Positions 1 through 6,984 are shown, counted from the stretch's first letter. The stretch: 12,513 bases of DNA from DAOVDI01 sp965373045 (GCA_965373045.1 CBDVEQ010000064.1:1-12513); one strand, 5' to 3'. Numbers and translations: made by a program. Notes: generated from the letters alone by a model not told the origin.

Positions 1-221
1 ATCTTCAATTCAAAATCAGCTCTTGAAGAAACCAGAGAAAATTGGGCTTGCGTCATTTGATCGAGAGCATTGGCAATACTTCGATTGGCGGTGAGAGCCC
101 GGTTGATCGCCTCCTCCAGTGTAAAATGGAGAATATCGTCCGCGGATTCAGAAATTCCGGACTGACAGAGGAATACACCGGCAGTGACACAAACAAGCAA
201 AATAACAAGAAAAAATCGCAC
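1..221 (-). CDS. TolC-family outer-membrane factor, N-terminal fragment
   Basis: This gene is partial: the first 73 codons are present and the rest lies beyond position 1. Reading down from a GTG at 219-221, the protein opens with a basic residue and a hydrophobic signal peptide (RFFLVILLVCVTAG). After about residue 35 comes LHFTLEEAINRALTANRSI followed by an amphipathic helix. The pattern [LF]TLEEAIxxALxxNxxI is the usual mature start of TolC/OEP proteins, which form trimeric outer-membrane and periplasmic channels for type I secretion or efflux. An in-frame TAG lies just upstream, and no ATG occurs before the signal peptide, so GTG (or the adjacent TTG at 222-224) must be the start. A GGAA sits 8 nt upstream as a weak ribosome binding site. 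The start is 24 nt after the stop of the preceding gene, so it is probably the last visible member of the kinase/FHA operon. Family assignment rests on a short N-terminus. Confidence 0.8.
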   Translation of the reverse strand, partial: MRFFLVILLVCVTAGVFLCQSGISESADDILHFTLEEAINRALTANRSIANALDQMTQAQFSLVSSRADFELK

Positions 222-245
222 CAAATAAATTCCGGTTACCTAACT

Positions 246-1346
246 TCAATCCGCTTCGTTGACAGTGAAAGATTTCGAATAAGATGCCCCTGAGTCCAAC
301 CAGGGTCTGTCTTCTGCTGTCACATTTGTATTGGTGAGATTGATGGTGCAATAAGTGCTGCCGTCAAGATTGGTGACTTTGAGGGTATGTCTGGATTTTT
401 CCTTCAGATCCCGTGTCCATGTACCGCTCCCACCTCTTGTGGTAGTCCCTAACAATTTACCGTCTAGATAAACATCAAATCGATCATCCAGCGCACCATA
501 ATCCGCCACCGTGATCCGAACACTCAACTTCTTAGCCCCAAGCACTCCTGTCGCTAGAAGCACCCCTCCGGCCACCACGGCTGCTCCGCCAACGATAATA
601 AGAGGACTGATCCCCTTTTTTCTCTGAGGAGGAGTTGTTGCCGGCCGTCTGGTCACGGGAATTCTTGAGATTTCGGGAGTGGGTTCTGTCTGATAAATGG
701 CCTTTGTAGTGGTAGCGGAGACAGTTCCGCCGCTAACAGCACCGACCGGAGCAGCGCCGACCATCTGGCTGAGCATATAGATCCCCTCGACCACATAACC
801 AAACCGAAAGGCCGACTCAACGACATCAGCTACAATGTTATCGGCAAAACCGGGCAGACTGCGAGGCGCCCTGGCCAGTTCTGTATTCACTGCAACGCTG
901 CCGCTCATATTGACATCCTGCCATATAGGCTTTTCCCGGCCTGTGTCGCTTCTGGCCTCAAAGACCTGGCTACGAACCACCACGCCGTTCTGATTGACAG
1001 ACAGCAGGATGTATTCAATAGCACTGGTCGCTTCTGACGGAGCGGGCAAAACGCCGATATACTCATTTCCAACCATCAAAGGCATTTCTACAAAAACATA
1101 ATCTGTTTCACCTTTGGCTTTAAAATAACAGCGTACAAGCCAGACTCCTGCTTCATCAGAAACCAGGGCTTTTACCTGGATCCTGGCTCCGGGAATAAAA
1201 TAGTCCACCGGCGTGTGTGAAATTCGCGTTAATGATGCTGCCTGAGACCCATTCAGACCAGTTTCAAAACTCGGAATTAAAACAAATATTAACGTGGCCC
1301 CCAAAGTTAGATACAAATAAACCCGATTTCTTTTAAATTTACTCAT
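246..1346 (-). CDS. Membrane-anchored two-domain beta-rich protein of unknown family
   Basis: I do not recognise a named family for this 366-residue protein. Residues 8-25 form a hydrophobic N-terminal segment after a basic start (signal peptide or anchor; SQA at 34-36 could be a cleavage site). Residues 40-132 look like an Ig-like beta-sandwich, with the pattern YFIPGARIQVKALV, a GVWLVRCYF strand and LPAPSEATSAIEY. Residues 205-245 are a Thr/Pro-rich linker ending in QRKKG. Residues 247-270 are a Gly/Ala-rich transmembrane helix. Residues 274-366 form a second beta-rich domain (FDVYLDGKLLG, then a Trp-containing strand). Topology is uncertain because basic residues flank both sides of the second helix. 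It follows the kinase gene by 65 nt on the same strand and precedes the TolC-type gene by 24 nt. The Shine-Dalgarno site at 1358-1364 is strong but lies 11 nt from the ATG. A role in sensing or in an envelope complex is inference from context. Confidence 0.85.
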   Translation of the reverse strand: MSKFKRNRVYLYLTLGATLIFVLIPSFETGLNGSQAASLTRISHTPVDYFIPGARIQVKALVSDEAGVWLVRCYFKAKGETDYVFVEMPLMVGNEYIGVLPAPSEATSAIEYILLSVNQNGVVVRSQVFEARSDTGREKPIWQDVNMSGSVAVNTELARAPRSLPGFADNIVADVVESAFRFGYVVEGIYMLSQMVGAAPVGAVSGGTVSATTTKAIYQTEPTPEISRIPVTRRPATTPPQRKKGISPLIIVGGAAVVAGGVLLATGVLGAKKLSVRITVADYGALDDRFDVYLDGKLLGTTTRGGSGTWTRDLKEKSRHTLKVTNLDGSTYCTINLTNTNVTAEDRPWLDSGASYSKSFTVNEAD

Positions 1347-1357
1347 CGTCTTCCATA

Positions 1358-1364
1358 CCTCCTT
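1358..1364 (-). promoter_or_regulatory. Ribosome binding site with long spacing for the 366-aa membrane protein
   Basis: On the minus strand this reads AAGGAGG, a near-perfect anti-SD match, but it is 11 nt from the ATG at 1346. A different ATG only 1 nt after the SD opens a five-codon frame (MEDDE, then TAA) that overlaps the true start. The longer spacing is still workable, and there is no better in-frame start. Confidence 0.6.
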
Positions 1365-1411
1365 GCTCTTTTATTTTTATGAAGAAAAAATAATGCTATG
1401 CACTGTTTTTT

Positions 1412-3739
1412 TTACCGTCCCCAGTAAGTAATCTTAATGATCATCCAGTTTTTCCCGACTTGCTTGAGCTCCCATTTGTATGAACCATTGACGATTTCTC
1501 CTTCTAAACCCTGTGTCCTGGATATCGCTTTGCTGACCTGTTGGAACTGCACTATGGCGCTGTCAGGACTGTTGCCATCAATAGTCATAATAATTTCAGG
1601 ATCGCTGAACTGATTGCTGAAATTACGGTAAAAGGAAGTTAGCATCCTGGCCTTGGGTTTTTCCTTATTGTAAACTGTGGGAACACAATATTTTTTAAAA
1701 AAAGCATCCAACTTCTCGGACCCAAAACCCCTGCTGTAAGCATCAAAGATGGAGCGGACCGAATATTTCTGTTCAGCAGCATTCGCCCGCACCATGATAT
1801 CAGAGGCTTCCGCATTTTTTGGATCAAGCTGGAGAACCTTCCGAGCCCGCTGGATGCACCTGTTGAAATCATTTTTATCCAGGTCTGACTTTGCCCCCCG
1901 CAGAAGATTCTTGATGCTCTGCTGTTTCTGTCTTTCCGCCTTTACGCTTTTGGCTTTGTTGATGTAGTAATTGGCAATACTGTTTTGAGGTTCTATTTCT
2001 AAAACCGCCCGCATCTGCAGAATGGTCTGATCATATTTTTTTGCATCAAAAGCCCTAATTCCCTGATCCAGAAGCGATGAGACCTCTGTGGTCTTTTCTT
2101 CCGGTTTTTTGGGTTCCGGATCTTCCTCTTTTTGTTTTGTAATGGGCTTGGCCTCTGGTTTTTTCCTGGGTTCTGTAATATCCAGAACTGTCTGCCTTTT
2201 TTTTTCAGGCGGAATATCAGCAGTTTGTTCCTGACCCTGTTTCGCCTGTGCTTCTTTTTCCAGTTTGCTGATCGTTTTTTCAACCTCAGAGATATCCGGC
2301 CCCTCAGACGCTATGCTCCTATATGTCTTCAGATAAGCCAATGCCCTTTCCGGATCATTCATTTCCTCTGAAAGAAGGCCCAGATAAAAATATGGCGCTG
2401 GGTCCTCTGTATTTTCGACCAAATAGTTTTCAAATCTCTTTTTTGCTTCATCCAAACGACCCTGGTCAACAAGGACCAGACCAAGATTCAATTCGGCTTT
2501 GCTGTGTTTTGGATTTAGTTCCAGAATCTTTTCCAGCAGAACAATGGCCCCTTCATTATTGCCTTCCTTAAAAAACGTTTCCGCTCGCTCTTCATAGGAT
2601 CTTATCTGCTCAGATAAGCTTATTTTCGGATCCGGTTTTTCCGTTGGAAGGATTTTTAGCTGAACAGGAGGTGCTGCGCCCCCTAAAACAACCGGCGTCT
2701 TGTCTTTATTTGAGAAGATCACCACGGCAACAACACTAAAGATCACCACAATCATCATTGCTCCCAACACATACAGCAGCGGCTTTCGGTTTCTTTCCTT
2801 TTGCCCGACAAACACCTGATTAGCCACAGAAGGCACATCTGTCCTGTGGATCGTTTTTCGCGCTTTTTCATACACCGGGATAGGCGCAGTAATCGTGGGA
2901 GGATCATCAGGAACAATTCCGGCATAGGCAGGATAATTCTGCAGATCCTGTGCCAACTCCGCACAGGTGGAATAGCGTTGAGAAGGGTCTTTTGCAAGTG
3001 CCGTATGAAGGATATGGTCCAATCCGTCAGGCAGATCTTGTTGAAAGTTTCGTACAGGCACAGGATGCTCATTGACGATCTTATAGATCACAGCAGTAAT
3101 ACTGTCCCCGGGAAAAGCTTTCTCAAGAGTGAGCATCTCATACAACACGGCACCCAATGAAAATATATCCGCCCTGTTATTGACTTTTTTCCCGGCAACC
3201 TGTTCAGGCGACATATAAAAGGGTGTCCCCATGATCATACTCGTATGAGTCATGGTGGATGATGAGATTCGTGCAATTCCGAAATCAACAATGTGCGGCC
3301 GGCCCGCCCGATCCAGCAGGATATTGCCCGGTTTGATGTCCCGGTGGACAATACCTTTACTATGTGCAAAATCCAGAGCATCCCCAATCTGGGCCATTAT
3401 GGCTATGATCTCATCCACAGCAAACCGTTGGCCGCCTTTAATCAGCTCCTCGAGGCTTTGACCTTCAATAAACTCCATTACGATATAGGTCAGTCCTTCA
3501 TCCTCTCCTACATCGTAAATAGTCGCAATGTTCGGATGAGAAAGGTTCCCTGCAGAACGGGCTTCCCTCATGAACCGGCGCTGGGCCTTTTCCTGCTCGC
3601 TCGCCTGGGTAAGAGTGTCGAAACGGATGGTCTTAATGGCCACAGGACGACCGATAACTGGATCTTCTCCTCTGTAAACGATCCCCATAGCACCACGACC
3701 GAGCTCTCCAGAGATATTATATTTCCCGATTTTTTCCAT
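1412..3739 (-). CDS. Transmembrane Hanks-type Ser/Thr protein kinase with TPR and NTF2-like C-terminal region
   Basis: This 775-residue protein has a complete kinase domain at about 7-270: glycine loop GRGAMG (14-19), VAIK with Lys36, helix-C Glu59, HRD catalytic loop (132-134) with Lys136 and Asn139, DFG (152-154) and SPE (177-179). The activation loop contains MTHT at 163-166; by comparison with PknB, Thr164 and Thr166 are likely autophosphorylation sites. A single TM helix spans about 320-343. After it come TPR-like helical repeats at about 380-480, a charged Lys/Glu/Pro-rich linker (493-553), more TPR-like repeats (about 554-655) and a C-terminal domain (660-775). That last domain resembles SnoaL/NTF2-like folds (FDAYSRGFGSEKLDAFFKKY, ending in a Trp-rich strand). 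The kinase should be cytoplasmic and the TPR/NTF2-like part periplasmic. GGA 5 nt before the ATG serves as the SD. It lies 36 nt downstream of the VWA gene. Confidence 0.96.
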   Translation of the reverse strand: MEKIGKYNISGELGRGAMGIVYRGEDPVIGRPVAIKTIRFDTLTQASEQEKAQRRFMREARSAGNLSHPNIATIYDVGEDEGLTYIVMEFIEGQSLEELIKGGQRFAVDEIIAIMAQIGDALDFAHSKGIVHRDIKPGNILLDRAGRPHIVDFGIARISSSTMTHTSMIMGTPFYMSPEQVAGKKVNNRADIFSLGAVLYEMLTLEKAFPGDSITAVIYKIVNEHPVPVRNFQQDLPDGLDHILHTALAKDPSQRYSTCAELAQDLQNYPAYAGIVPDDPPTITAPIPVYEKARKTIHRTDVPSVANQVFVGQKERNRKPLLYVLGAMMIVVIFSVVAVVIFSNKDKTPVVLGGAAPPVQLKILPTEKPDPKISLSEQIRSYEERAETFFKEGNNEGAIVLLEKILELNPKHSKAELNLGLVLVDQGRLDEAKKRFENYLVENTEDPAPYFYLGLLSEEMNDPERALAYLKTYRSIASEGPDISEVEKTISKLEKEAQAKQGQEQTADIPPEKKRQTVLDITEPRKKPEAKPITKQKEEDPEPKKPEEKTTEVSSLLDQGIRAFDAKKYDQTILQMRAVLEIEPQNSIANYYINKAKSVKAERQKQQSIKNLLRGAKSDLDKNDFNRCIQRARKVLQLDPKNAEASDIMVRANAAEQKYSVRSIFDAYSRGFGSEKLDAFFKKYCVPTVYNKEKPKARMLTSFYRNFSNQFSDPEIIMTIDGNSPDSAIVQFQQVSKAISRTQGLEGEIVNGSYKWELKQVGKNWMIIKITYWGR

Positions 3740-3775
3740 TCTTATCCAGTTTTATAAATCACCTCTATATTTAAA

Positions 3776-4924
3776 TCATAACAGATAATGATATATCGCA
3801 CCAATAATCCCACCCAAAATTACTGTGGCAAGGATCAGAGCCAGACTCAACAAAGAAAAGACCCGGATCTCTGGACGCGCAAGCTTGAGAAGAAGCGGGA
3901 TTACCAGTCCCAAAAGCAAACCAAAAATTGCTCCGATCCCAACGATCAGGATAACACTCCGCATTTCCACCTGTCTTTTTAATCCGGAAACAGTCTCCAG
4001 CCGGACACCCGGCCCTTTAGTAGCGATATATTCCCTTTGAACAGAAACGCTCTTCCCGGCAGGGTCTTTAAAGGTTACTTCCAATCCATGAAACTTTTCA
4101 TCCTGTATGGAGGTGGATTGAAAGGCTAGGACATACTGGTTATTAAGCTGATCAGCAATCACCTGGTACACGTAAAGAAGCTCATTGGGAGTAGCAGCTT
4201 CAAAATAATTTCCGCCCGTTTGTTGTGCAAGATCCTTCAGATTGTTTTCATCCCCTTGACTATCCAAGTTGATGGCGAAAATGGGAACATTTTTGTTTTT
4301 TAATCCGGCCAGCATTTCATCTCTCTGAATGCGGCTTTTTGTATCTTTACCATCACTTAGGATAACAATAGCCTGCCGCGGTGTCGCCTCATTCTTTAAA
4401 AGTCCGAGGGCTTCATGAATCGCGTCATAAAGTGATGTATCTCCTCCTAAAACTATCTTGTCGATCGCCTGTTCGCTTGCATCCCTGTCTTTTGTGAAAG
4501 TTGAATTGACTTCCACTTTATGATCAAAGGATATGACAGCGATCCGGTCCTCCCCGCTCATCCTTTTAAGGAAGGCTGCGCCTGCATCTTTGGACTTATC
4601 AATAGCATTCTTCATGCTGCCGCTTCTATCAAAAAGAAGGGCTACTGCCAGATAAACACCGCCTTCAAATGCCGATGTCAAAGAGGAAATCTGCTGCTTC
4701 TCGCCATCAACAGTTATTTCCAGCTCATTTTCCGTGAGACCTGGAATCGAGTCACCATTCTCGTTGGTAACAGTAAAAAAAAGACGTATCTCAGGGAGCC
4801 GAGTGATATCGATCCTCTGAAGATTAACAGCCTTATCCTGGGAATATCCCTGCACGGTAAAAAAGCTTAACAGGATCAATATAAGAACAGACCATTTTAG
4901 AAAACAAATATTATTTTCTTTCAT
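3776..4924 (-). CDS. Periplasmic von Willebrand factor A domain protein with two C-terminal TM helices
   Basis: From the start chosen here the protein has 382 residues. A signal peptide (about 1-28, hydrophobic WSVLILILLSFFTVQG) is followed by a short beta domain (GLTENELEITVDG) like that preceding the VWA in acidobacterial VWFA-related proteins. The VWA domain runs from about 90 to 265. Its metal-ion-dependent adhesion site is intact: DRSGS (Asp99, Ser101, Ser103), Thr163 in GGDTSLYDA and Asp191 in LSDGKD. A beta-rich segment follows, then two TM helices at about 323-346 and 355-378, separated by a short basic loop (KLARPEIR). This places the VWA in the periplasm. VWA domains bind protein ligands through a divalent cation, so it may assemble or sense a partner. 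An ATG at 4936 is also in frame, but only the one at 4924 has an SD. It sits between the phosphatase and kinase genes. Confidence 0.93.
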   Translation of the reverse strand: MKENNICFLKWSVLILILLSFFTVQGYSQDKAVNLQRIDITRLPEIRLFFTVTNENGDSIPGLTENELEITVDGEKQQISSLTSAFEGGVYLAVALLFDRSGSMKNAIDKSKDAGAAFLKRMSGEDRIAVISFDHKVEVNSTFTKDRDASEQAIDKIVLGGDTSLYDAIHEALGLLKNEATPRQAIVILSDGKDTKSRIQRDEMLAGLKNKNVPIFAINLDSQGDENNLKDLAQQTGGNYFEAATPNELLYVYQVIADQLNNQYVLAFQSTSIQDEKFHGLEVTFKDPAGKSVSVQREYIATKGPGVRLETVSGLKRQVEMRSVILIVGIGAIFGLLLGLVIPLLLKLARPEIRVFSLLSLALILATVILGGIIGAIYHYLL

Positions 4925-4930
4925 CACTAT

Positions 4931-4934
4931 CTCC
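4931..4934 (-). promoter_or_regulatory. Ribosome binding site that decides the VWA start
   Basis: GGAG on the minus strand lies 6 nt before the ATG at 4924. The alternative in-frame ATG at 4936 overlaps this site and has no purine-rich sequence of its own upstream, so the downstream ATG is the better start. Confidence 0.7.
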
Positions 4935-4969
4935 ATTGCGGAGTTATTGTATCCTCTGGCCGGAATCGA

Positions 4970-5875
4970 TCAGGTGTCCAATTTAATGGTGTCGGAGGGA
5001 GAAAGATCCACTGTATCCTTCCCTGTTTGTTTTTTGGCCATATCACGGTGCTTTTTCTCAAGTTTTACAGTATCGGAAAGACATGGTTTTTTTACACCGG
5101 CTTTCTCCTTCCCGGTTAGATGGGCGACCACGGCTGTTATATTGTCATGACCCCCTTTTTTATTGGCCATTTTGATCAACTTCAAGCAAATTCTTTTAGG
5201 GTTCTTGTTTTTAAGGATCAGATTCATCATATACGTATCAGACAAAGATTCATACAGGCCATCTGAGCACAACAGGAGAAAATCATCATTAAAAAGCTCG
5301 ACAGAGAAAGTATCAACATTTACATTGGAATCAAATCCCAATGAGCGTGTGATCGTATGTCTGAATGGAGACTCGCTGATTTCTTTCTCTAAAAGCAGTT
5401 TCAATTTCAACTGCTCGGCTTTCCAGGAATGATCCTCTGTGATTTGAAGGATCTTCTTATCACGGATCAAATAGGCGCGGCTGTCCCCTACATTGGAGAT
5501 CAAAGCAAAAGAATCGATAATAAGCGCCGTGACTACTGTTGTTCCCATCCCAACAAGGTTTTGATCCTCTGCAGCCCTCTGAAATATGCCGCTGTTGACT
5601 TTCTGAATAGCGGCTTCTATGATCGCATGATAATTTTCTTTTACCTCAGTGCCGGCTCCGTATTGATTTCGGATACGCTCATTGAGGATATTTACAGCCA
5701 TGGCACTGGCAGTATCCCCTCCTGCATGTCCTCCGATTCCATCTGCAACGATCAGCAGTGATGCCGGAACGCCTTTATCCAAATTTTTTTCAGATAATGT
5801 GGTGCACTGAAAATTATCTTCATTTATTTTTCTCTTTTTCCCAACATCTGTAAGGCCGAATACATCAATTTTCAT
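4970..5875 (-). CDS. PP2C-type Ser/Thr protein phosphatase with a DTxxL-repeat C-terminal tail
   Basis: This 301-residue protein has all the PP2C (PPM) metal-binding motifs: KINED with Asp20, DGIGGHAGG (Asp45), GMGTTVV (109-115), NVGDSRAY (128-135), TEDHS (146-150), RSLG (177-180), CSDGLYE with Asp205, and GGHDNIT (241-247) with Asp244. There is no signal peptide or TM helix, so it is cytoplasmic; it should reverse phosphorylation by the neighbouring kinase. The catalytic domain ends near residue 255. The extra tail (256-301) is Lys-rich and holds three copies of DT[V/I]xL, at 268-272, 287-291 and 295-299, which is not part of the PP2C fold. The ATG has only a weak SD (GGAAG, about 12 nt upstream). 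The gene lies 92 nt after the FHA gene stop, the longest gap inside the array, and 45 nt before the VWA start. Confidence 0.97.
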   Translation of the reverse strand: MKIDVFGLTDVGKKRKINEDNFQCTTLSEKNLDKGVPASLLIVADGIGGHAGGDTASAMAVNILNERIRNQYGAGTEVKENYHAIIEAAIQKVNSGIFQRAAEDQNLVGMGTTVVTALIIDSFALISNVGDSRAYLIRDKKILQITEDHSWKAEQLKLKLLLEKEISESPFRHTITRSLGFDSNVNVDTFSVELFNDDFLLLCSDGLYESLSDTYMMNLILKNKNPKRICLKLIKMANKKGGHDNITAVVAHLTGKEKAGVKKPCLSDTVKLEKKHRDMAKKQTGKDTVDLSPSDTIKLDT

Positions 5876-5889
5876 GGTTCTTGTCGCTT

Positions 5890-5910
5890 CCGATCAAAAC
5901 AACCGATCAA
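5890..5910. repeat. Short tandem repeat upstream of the PP2C gene
   Basis: The 8-mer CCGATCAA occurs at 5890-5897 and again at 5903-5910, a 13-bp period, within the leader of the PP2C gene. It could be an operator half-site pair or chance. Confidence 0.35.
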
Positions 5911-5923
5911 GATACAGACCCCT

Positions 5924-5960
5924 ACCTGAAAAAACAGTTTTCCTTCACCTAAAAAACAGG
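5924..5960. repeat. A-tract direct repeat between FHA and PP2C genes
   Basis: ACCTGAAAAAACAG (5924-5937) and ACCTAAAAAACAGG (5947-5960) are near-identical, spaced 23 bp start to start (about two helical turns). CCTG and CAGG at the outer edges also form a small inverted repeat. There is no GC-rich stem followed by a T-run, so it does not look like an intrinsic terminator. It may bind a regulator. Confidence 0.4.
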
Positions 5961-5967
5961 AAATTAA

Positions 5968-6867
5968 CTACTCTTTCTTAAATTTGAGTACTGTTTTGCC
6001 CATTTCGATCAAGTCACCGTTATTGAGGATTATTGGATCTGTGATCAACTTGCTATTCAACTGAGTGACATTGGTCTGGCTCTCATTTGTTATGGTGAAC
6101 TGCTTATTCACACTGTCATAATAAACTGAGCACTGTTCCTTGGATATGGTATTGTCCTTCAATTCGATATCGTTTTTCCTGGCTCCTGACCGGCCGATCA
6201 TTGTGACCTGTTTGTGCAACGTAAATTCTTTCCCCTGGTCAGGCCCTTTTTCAGCTATAATTTCTGCACCAAGGCTCAGAAAAACCTGTGTCTTATCCGG
6301 AGTTGGAGGAGGAGGAGGAGCTGTTTTCATAGTGGGAATCTTGGTCGTTTTATCAGGAGCAGGAGGTGGAGGAACCGGCCTGGGAGCAGGACTGACAGTA
6401 GCCTGAGGGGCTCTCTGGGCCTTTGGCCTGGTTAGAAGAATTATAAAAACGATCAGAAGGATCAAGAACAGGGCACCTCCGGCGATCAGAAGGATCTTCA
6501 TATTGGAAGCCAATCCGGGTGCCGTTCTCTTGCTCTCCTTCATGAGTGGAGCATTGACATTATTCGGATCCTGGATAATAACACCAGTCACCTGAAAGGT
6601 CTTGCCAATTGGCGGCAAGTCTTTTGTCTGGATCGTTAGAGGAACAGTGCCGCTGTCATCCAGGAGCAAATATGTTCCCCGTGTCGTACCGGGTGGGTTG
6701 GCGACAACTGCCTGAACATCACCGACCACAGTGATATTTCTGTTCCAGTATCTGGATGGATTGGCGAGAATATCACTAATCCATTCCTGAGCTGCAAGGG
6801 CATCTGTTGCAAATAACCCGATCAGAAAAAAAACTACAAAAGAAAATATTATGATTTTTTTATTCAT
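5968..6867 (-). CDS. Membrane FHA-domain protein with periplasmic OB-like domain and GarA-like phospho-switch linker
   Basis: The 299-residue protein begins with a signal peptide (about 1-26, ending ALAA). Residues 28-105 resemble an OB-fold: RNITVVGDVQAVV, then TYLLLDDSGTVPLTI, then a GKTFQVTGVII strand. A TM helix at about 123-146 is followed by basic residues (RPKAQR), putting the C-terminus in the cytoplasm. Residues 150-192 are a Pro-rich linker containing two PDKT copies: PDKTTKI (171-177) and PDKTQVF (190-196). The FHA domain covers about 200-299. It retains GRS (225-227), the Ser of SxxH (Ser242) and Asn266 of the TNG motif, but the SxxH histidine is Gln and the TNG glycine is Val. 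FHA domains bind phosphothreonine peptides, so this is the likely reader for the kinase/phosphatase pair. It is first in the array, with a perfect AGGAGG SD 7 nt before the ATG. Confidence 0.93.
   Translation of the reverse strand: MNKKIIIFSFVVFFLIGLFATDALAAQEWISDILANPSRYWNRNITVVGDVQAVVANPPGTTRGTYLLLDDSGTVPLTIQTKDLPPIGKTFQVTGVIIQDPNNVNAPLMKESKRTAPGLASNMKILLIAGGALFLILLIVFIILLTRPKAQRAPQATVSPAPRPVPPPPAPDKTTKIPTMKTAPPPPPTPDKTQVFLSLGAEIIAEKGPDQGKEFTLHKQVTMIGRSGARKNDIELKDNTISKEQCSVYYDSVNKQFTITNESQTNVTQLNSKLITDPIILNNGDLIEMGKTVLKFKKE
6305..6320. repeat. GGA trinucleotide run encoding a proline stretch
   Basis: Five GGA units on the plus strand encode the PPPPP run between the two PDKT motifs of the FHA protein linker. 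Because the unit is 3 bp, length change would lengthen or shorten the linker without a frameshift. Confidence 0.6.
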
Positions 6868-6874
6868 CCCAATC

Positions 6875-6928
6875 CCTCCTTGGGTAAAATAGTGATATTA
6901 CATTATATTTAATAATAATGTTTGTCAA
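6875..6928 (-). promoter_or_regulatory. Sigma70-like promoter and SD for the FHA/PP2C/VWA/kinase array
   Basis: On the minus strand, TTGACA (6923-6928) and TATAAT (6902-6907) are both perfect consensus hexamers, separated by 15 bp, shorter than the optimal 17. The flanks are very AT-rich. AGGAGG at 6875-6880 follows, 7 nt before the ATG at 6867. The region is the only divergent intergenic space next to the array, so it is the natural place for the operon promoter. Confidence 0.65.
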
Positions 6929-6984
6929 ATTAATTTTCAAAGAATTTGCCGAGTGGGTCAGCCGTGTATCCTGGAGACACAACC

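Noticed and set aside
42..293. Plus-strand open frame of 83 codons at the left edge
   Set aside because: The minus strand here encodes a convincing TolC-type N-terminus and the end of the 366-aa protein; the plus product has no features.
1380..1411. Possible terminator after the kinase gene
   Set aside because: There is a T-run on the minus strand, but the only stem before it is about 3 bp (TGC/GCA), too weak for an intrinsic terminator.
2160..2210. TVLD in the kinase linker (Thr517) as a TxxD FHA docking site
   Set aside because: It lies after the TM helix, so it should be periplasmic and out of reach of the cytoplasmic kinase and FHA domains.
3293..3757. Plus-strand open frame of 154 codons opposite the kinase gene
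   Set aside because: It is antisense to the conserved kinase core, has no recognisable domain and no SD, and is best explained as a shadow of the kinase codons.
1..6867. Type VI secretion regulatory locus (Ppk/PppA/Fha type)
   Set aside because: A kinase, PP2C and FHA set is shared, but no Tss structural gene is present and the VWA, OB-FHA and TolC-type genes do not fit that layout.
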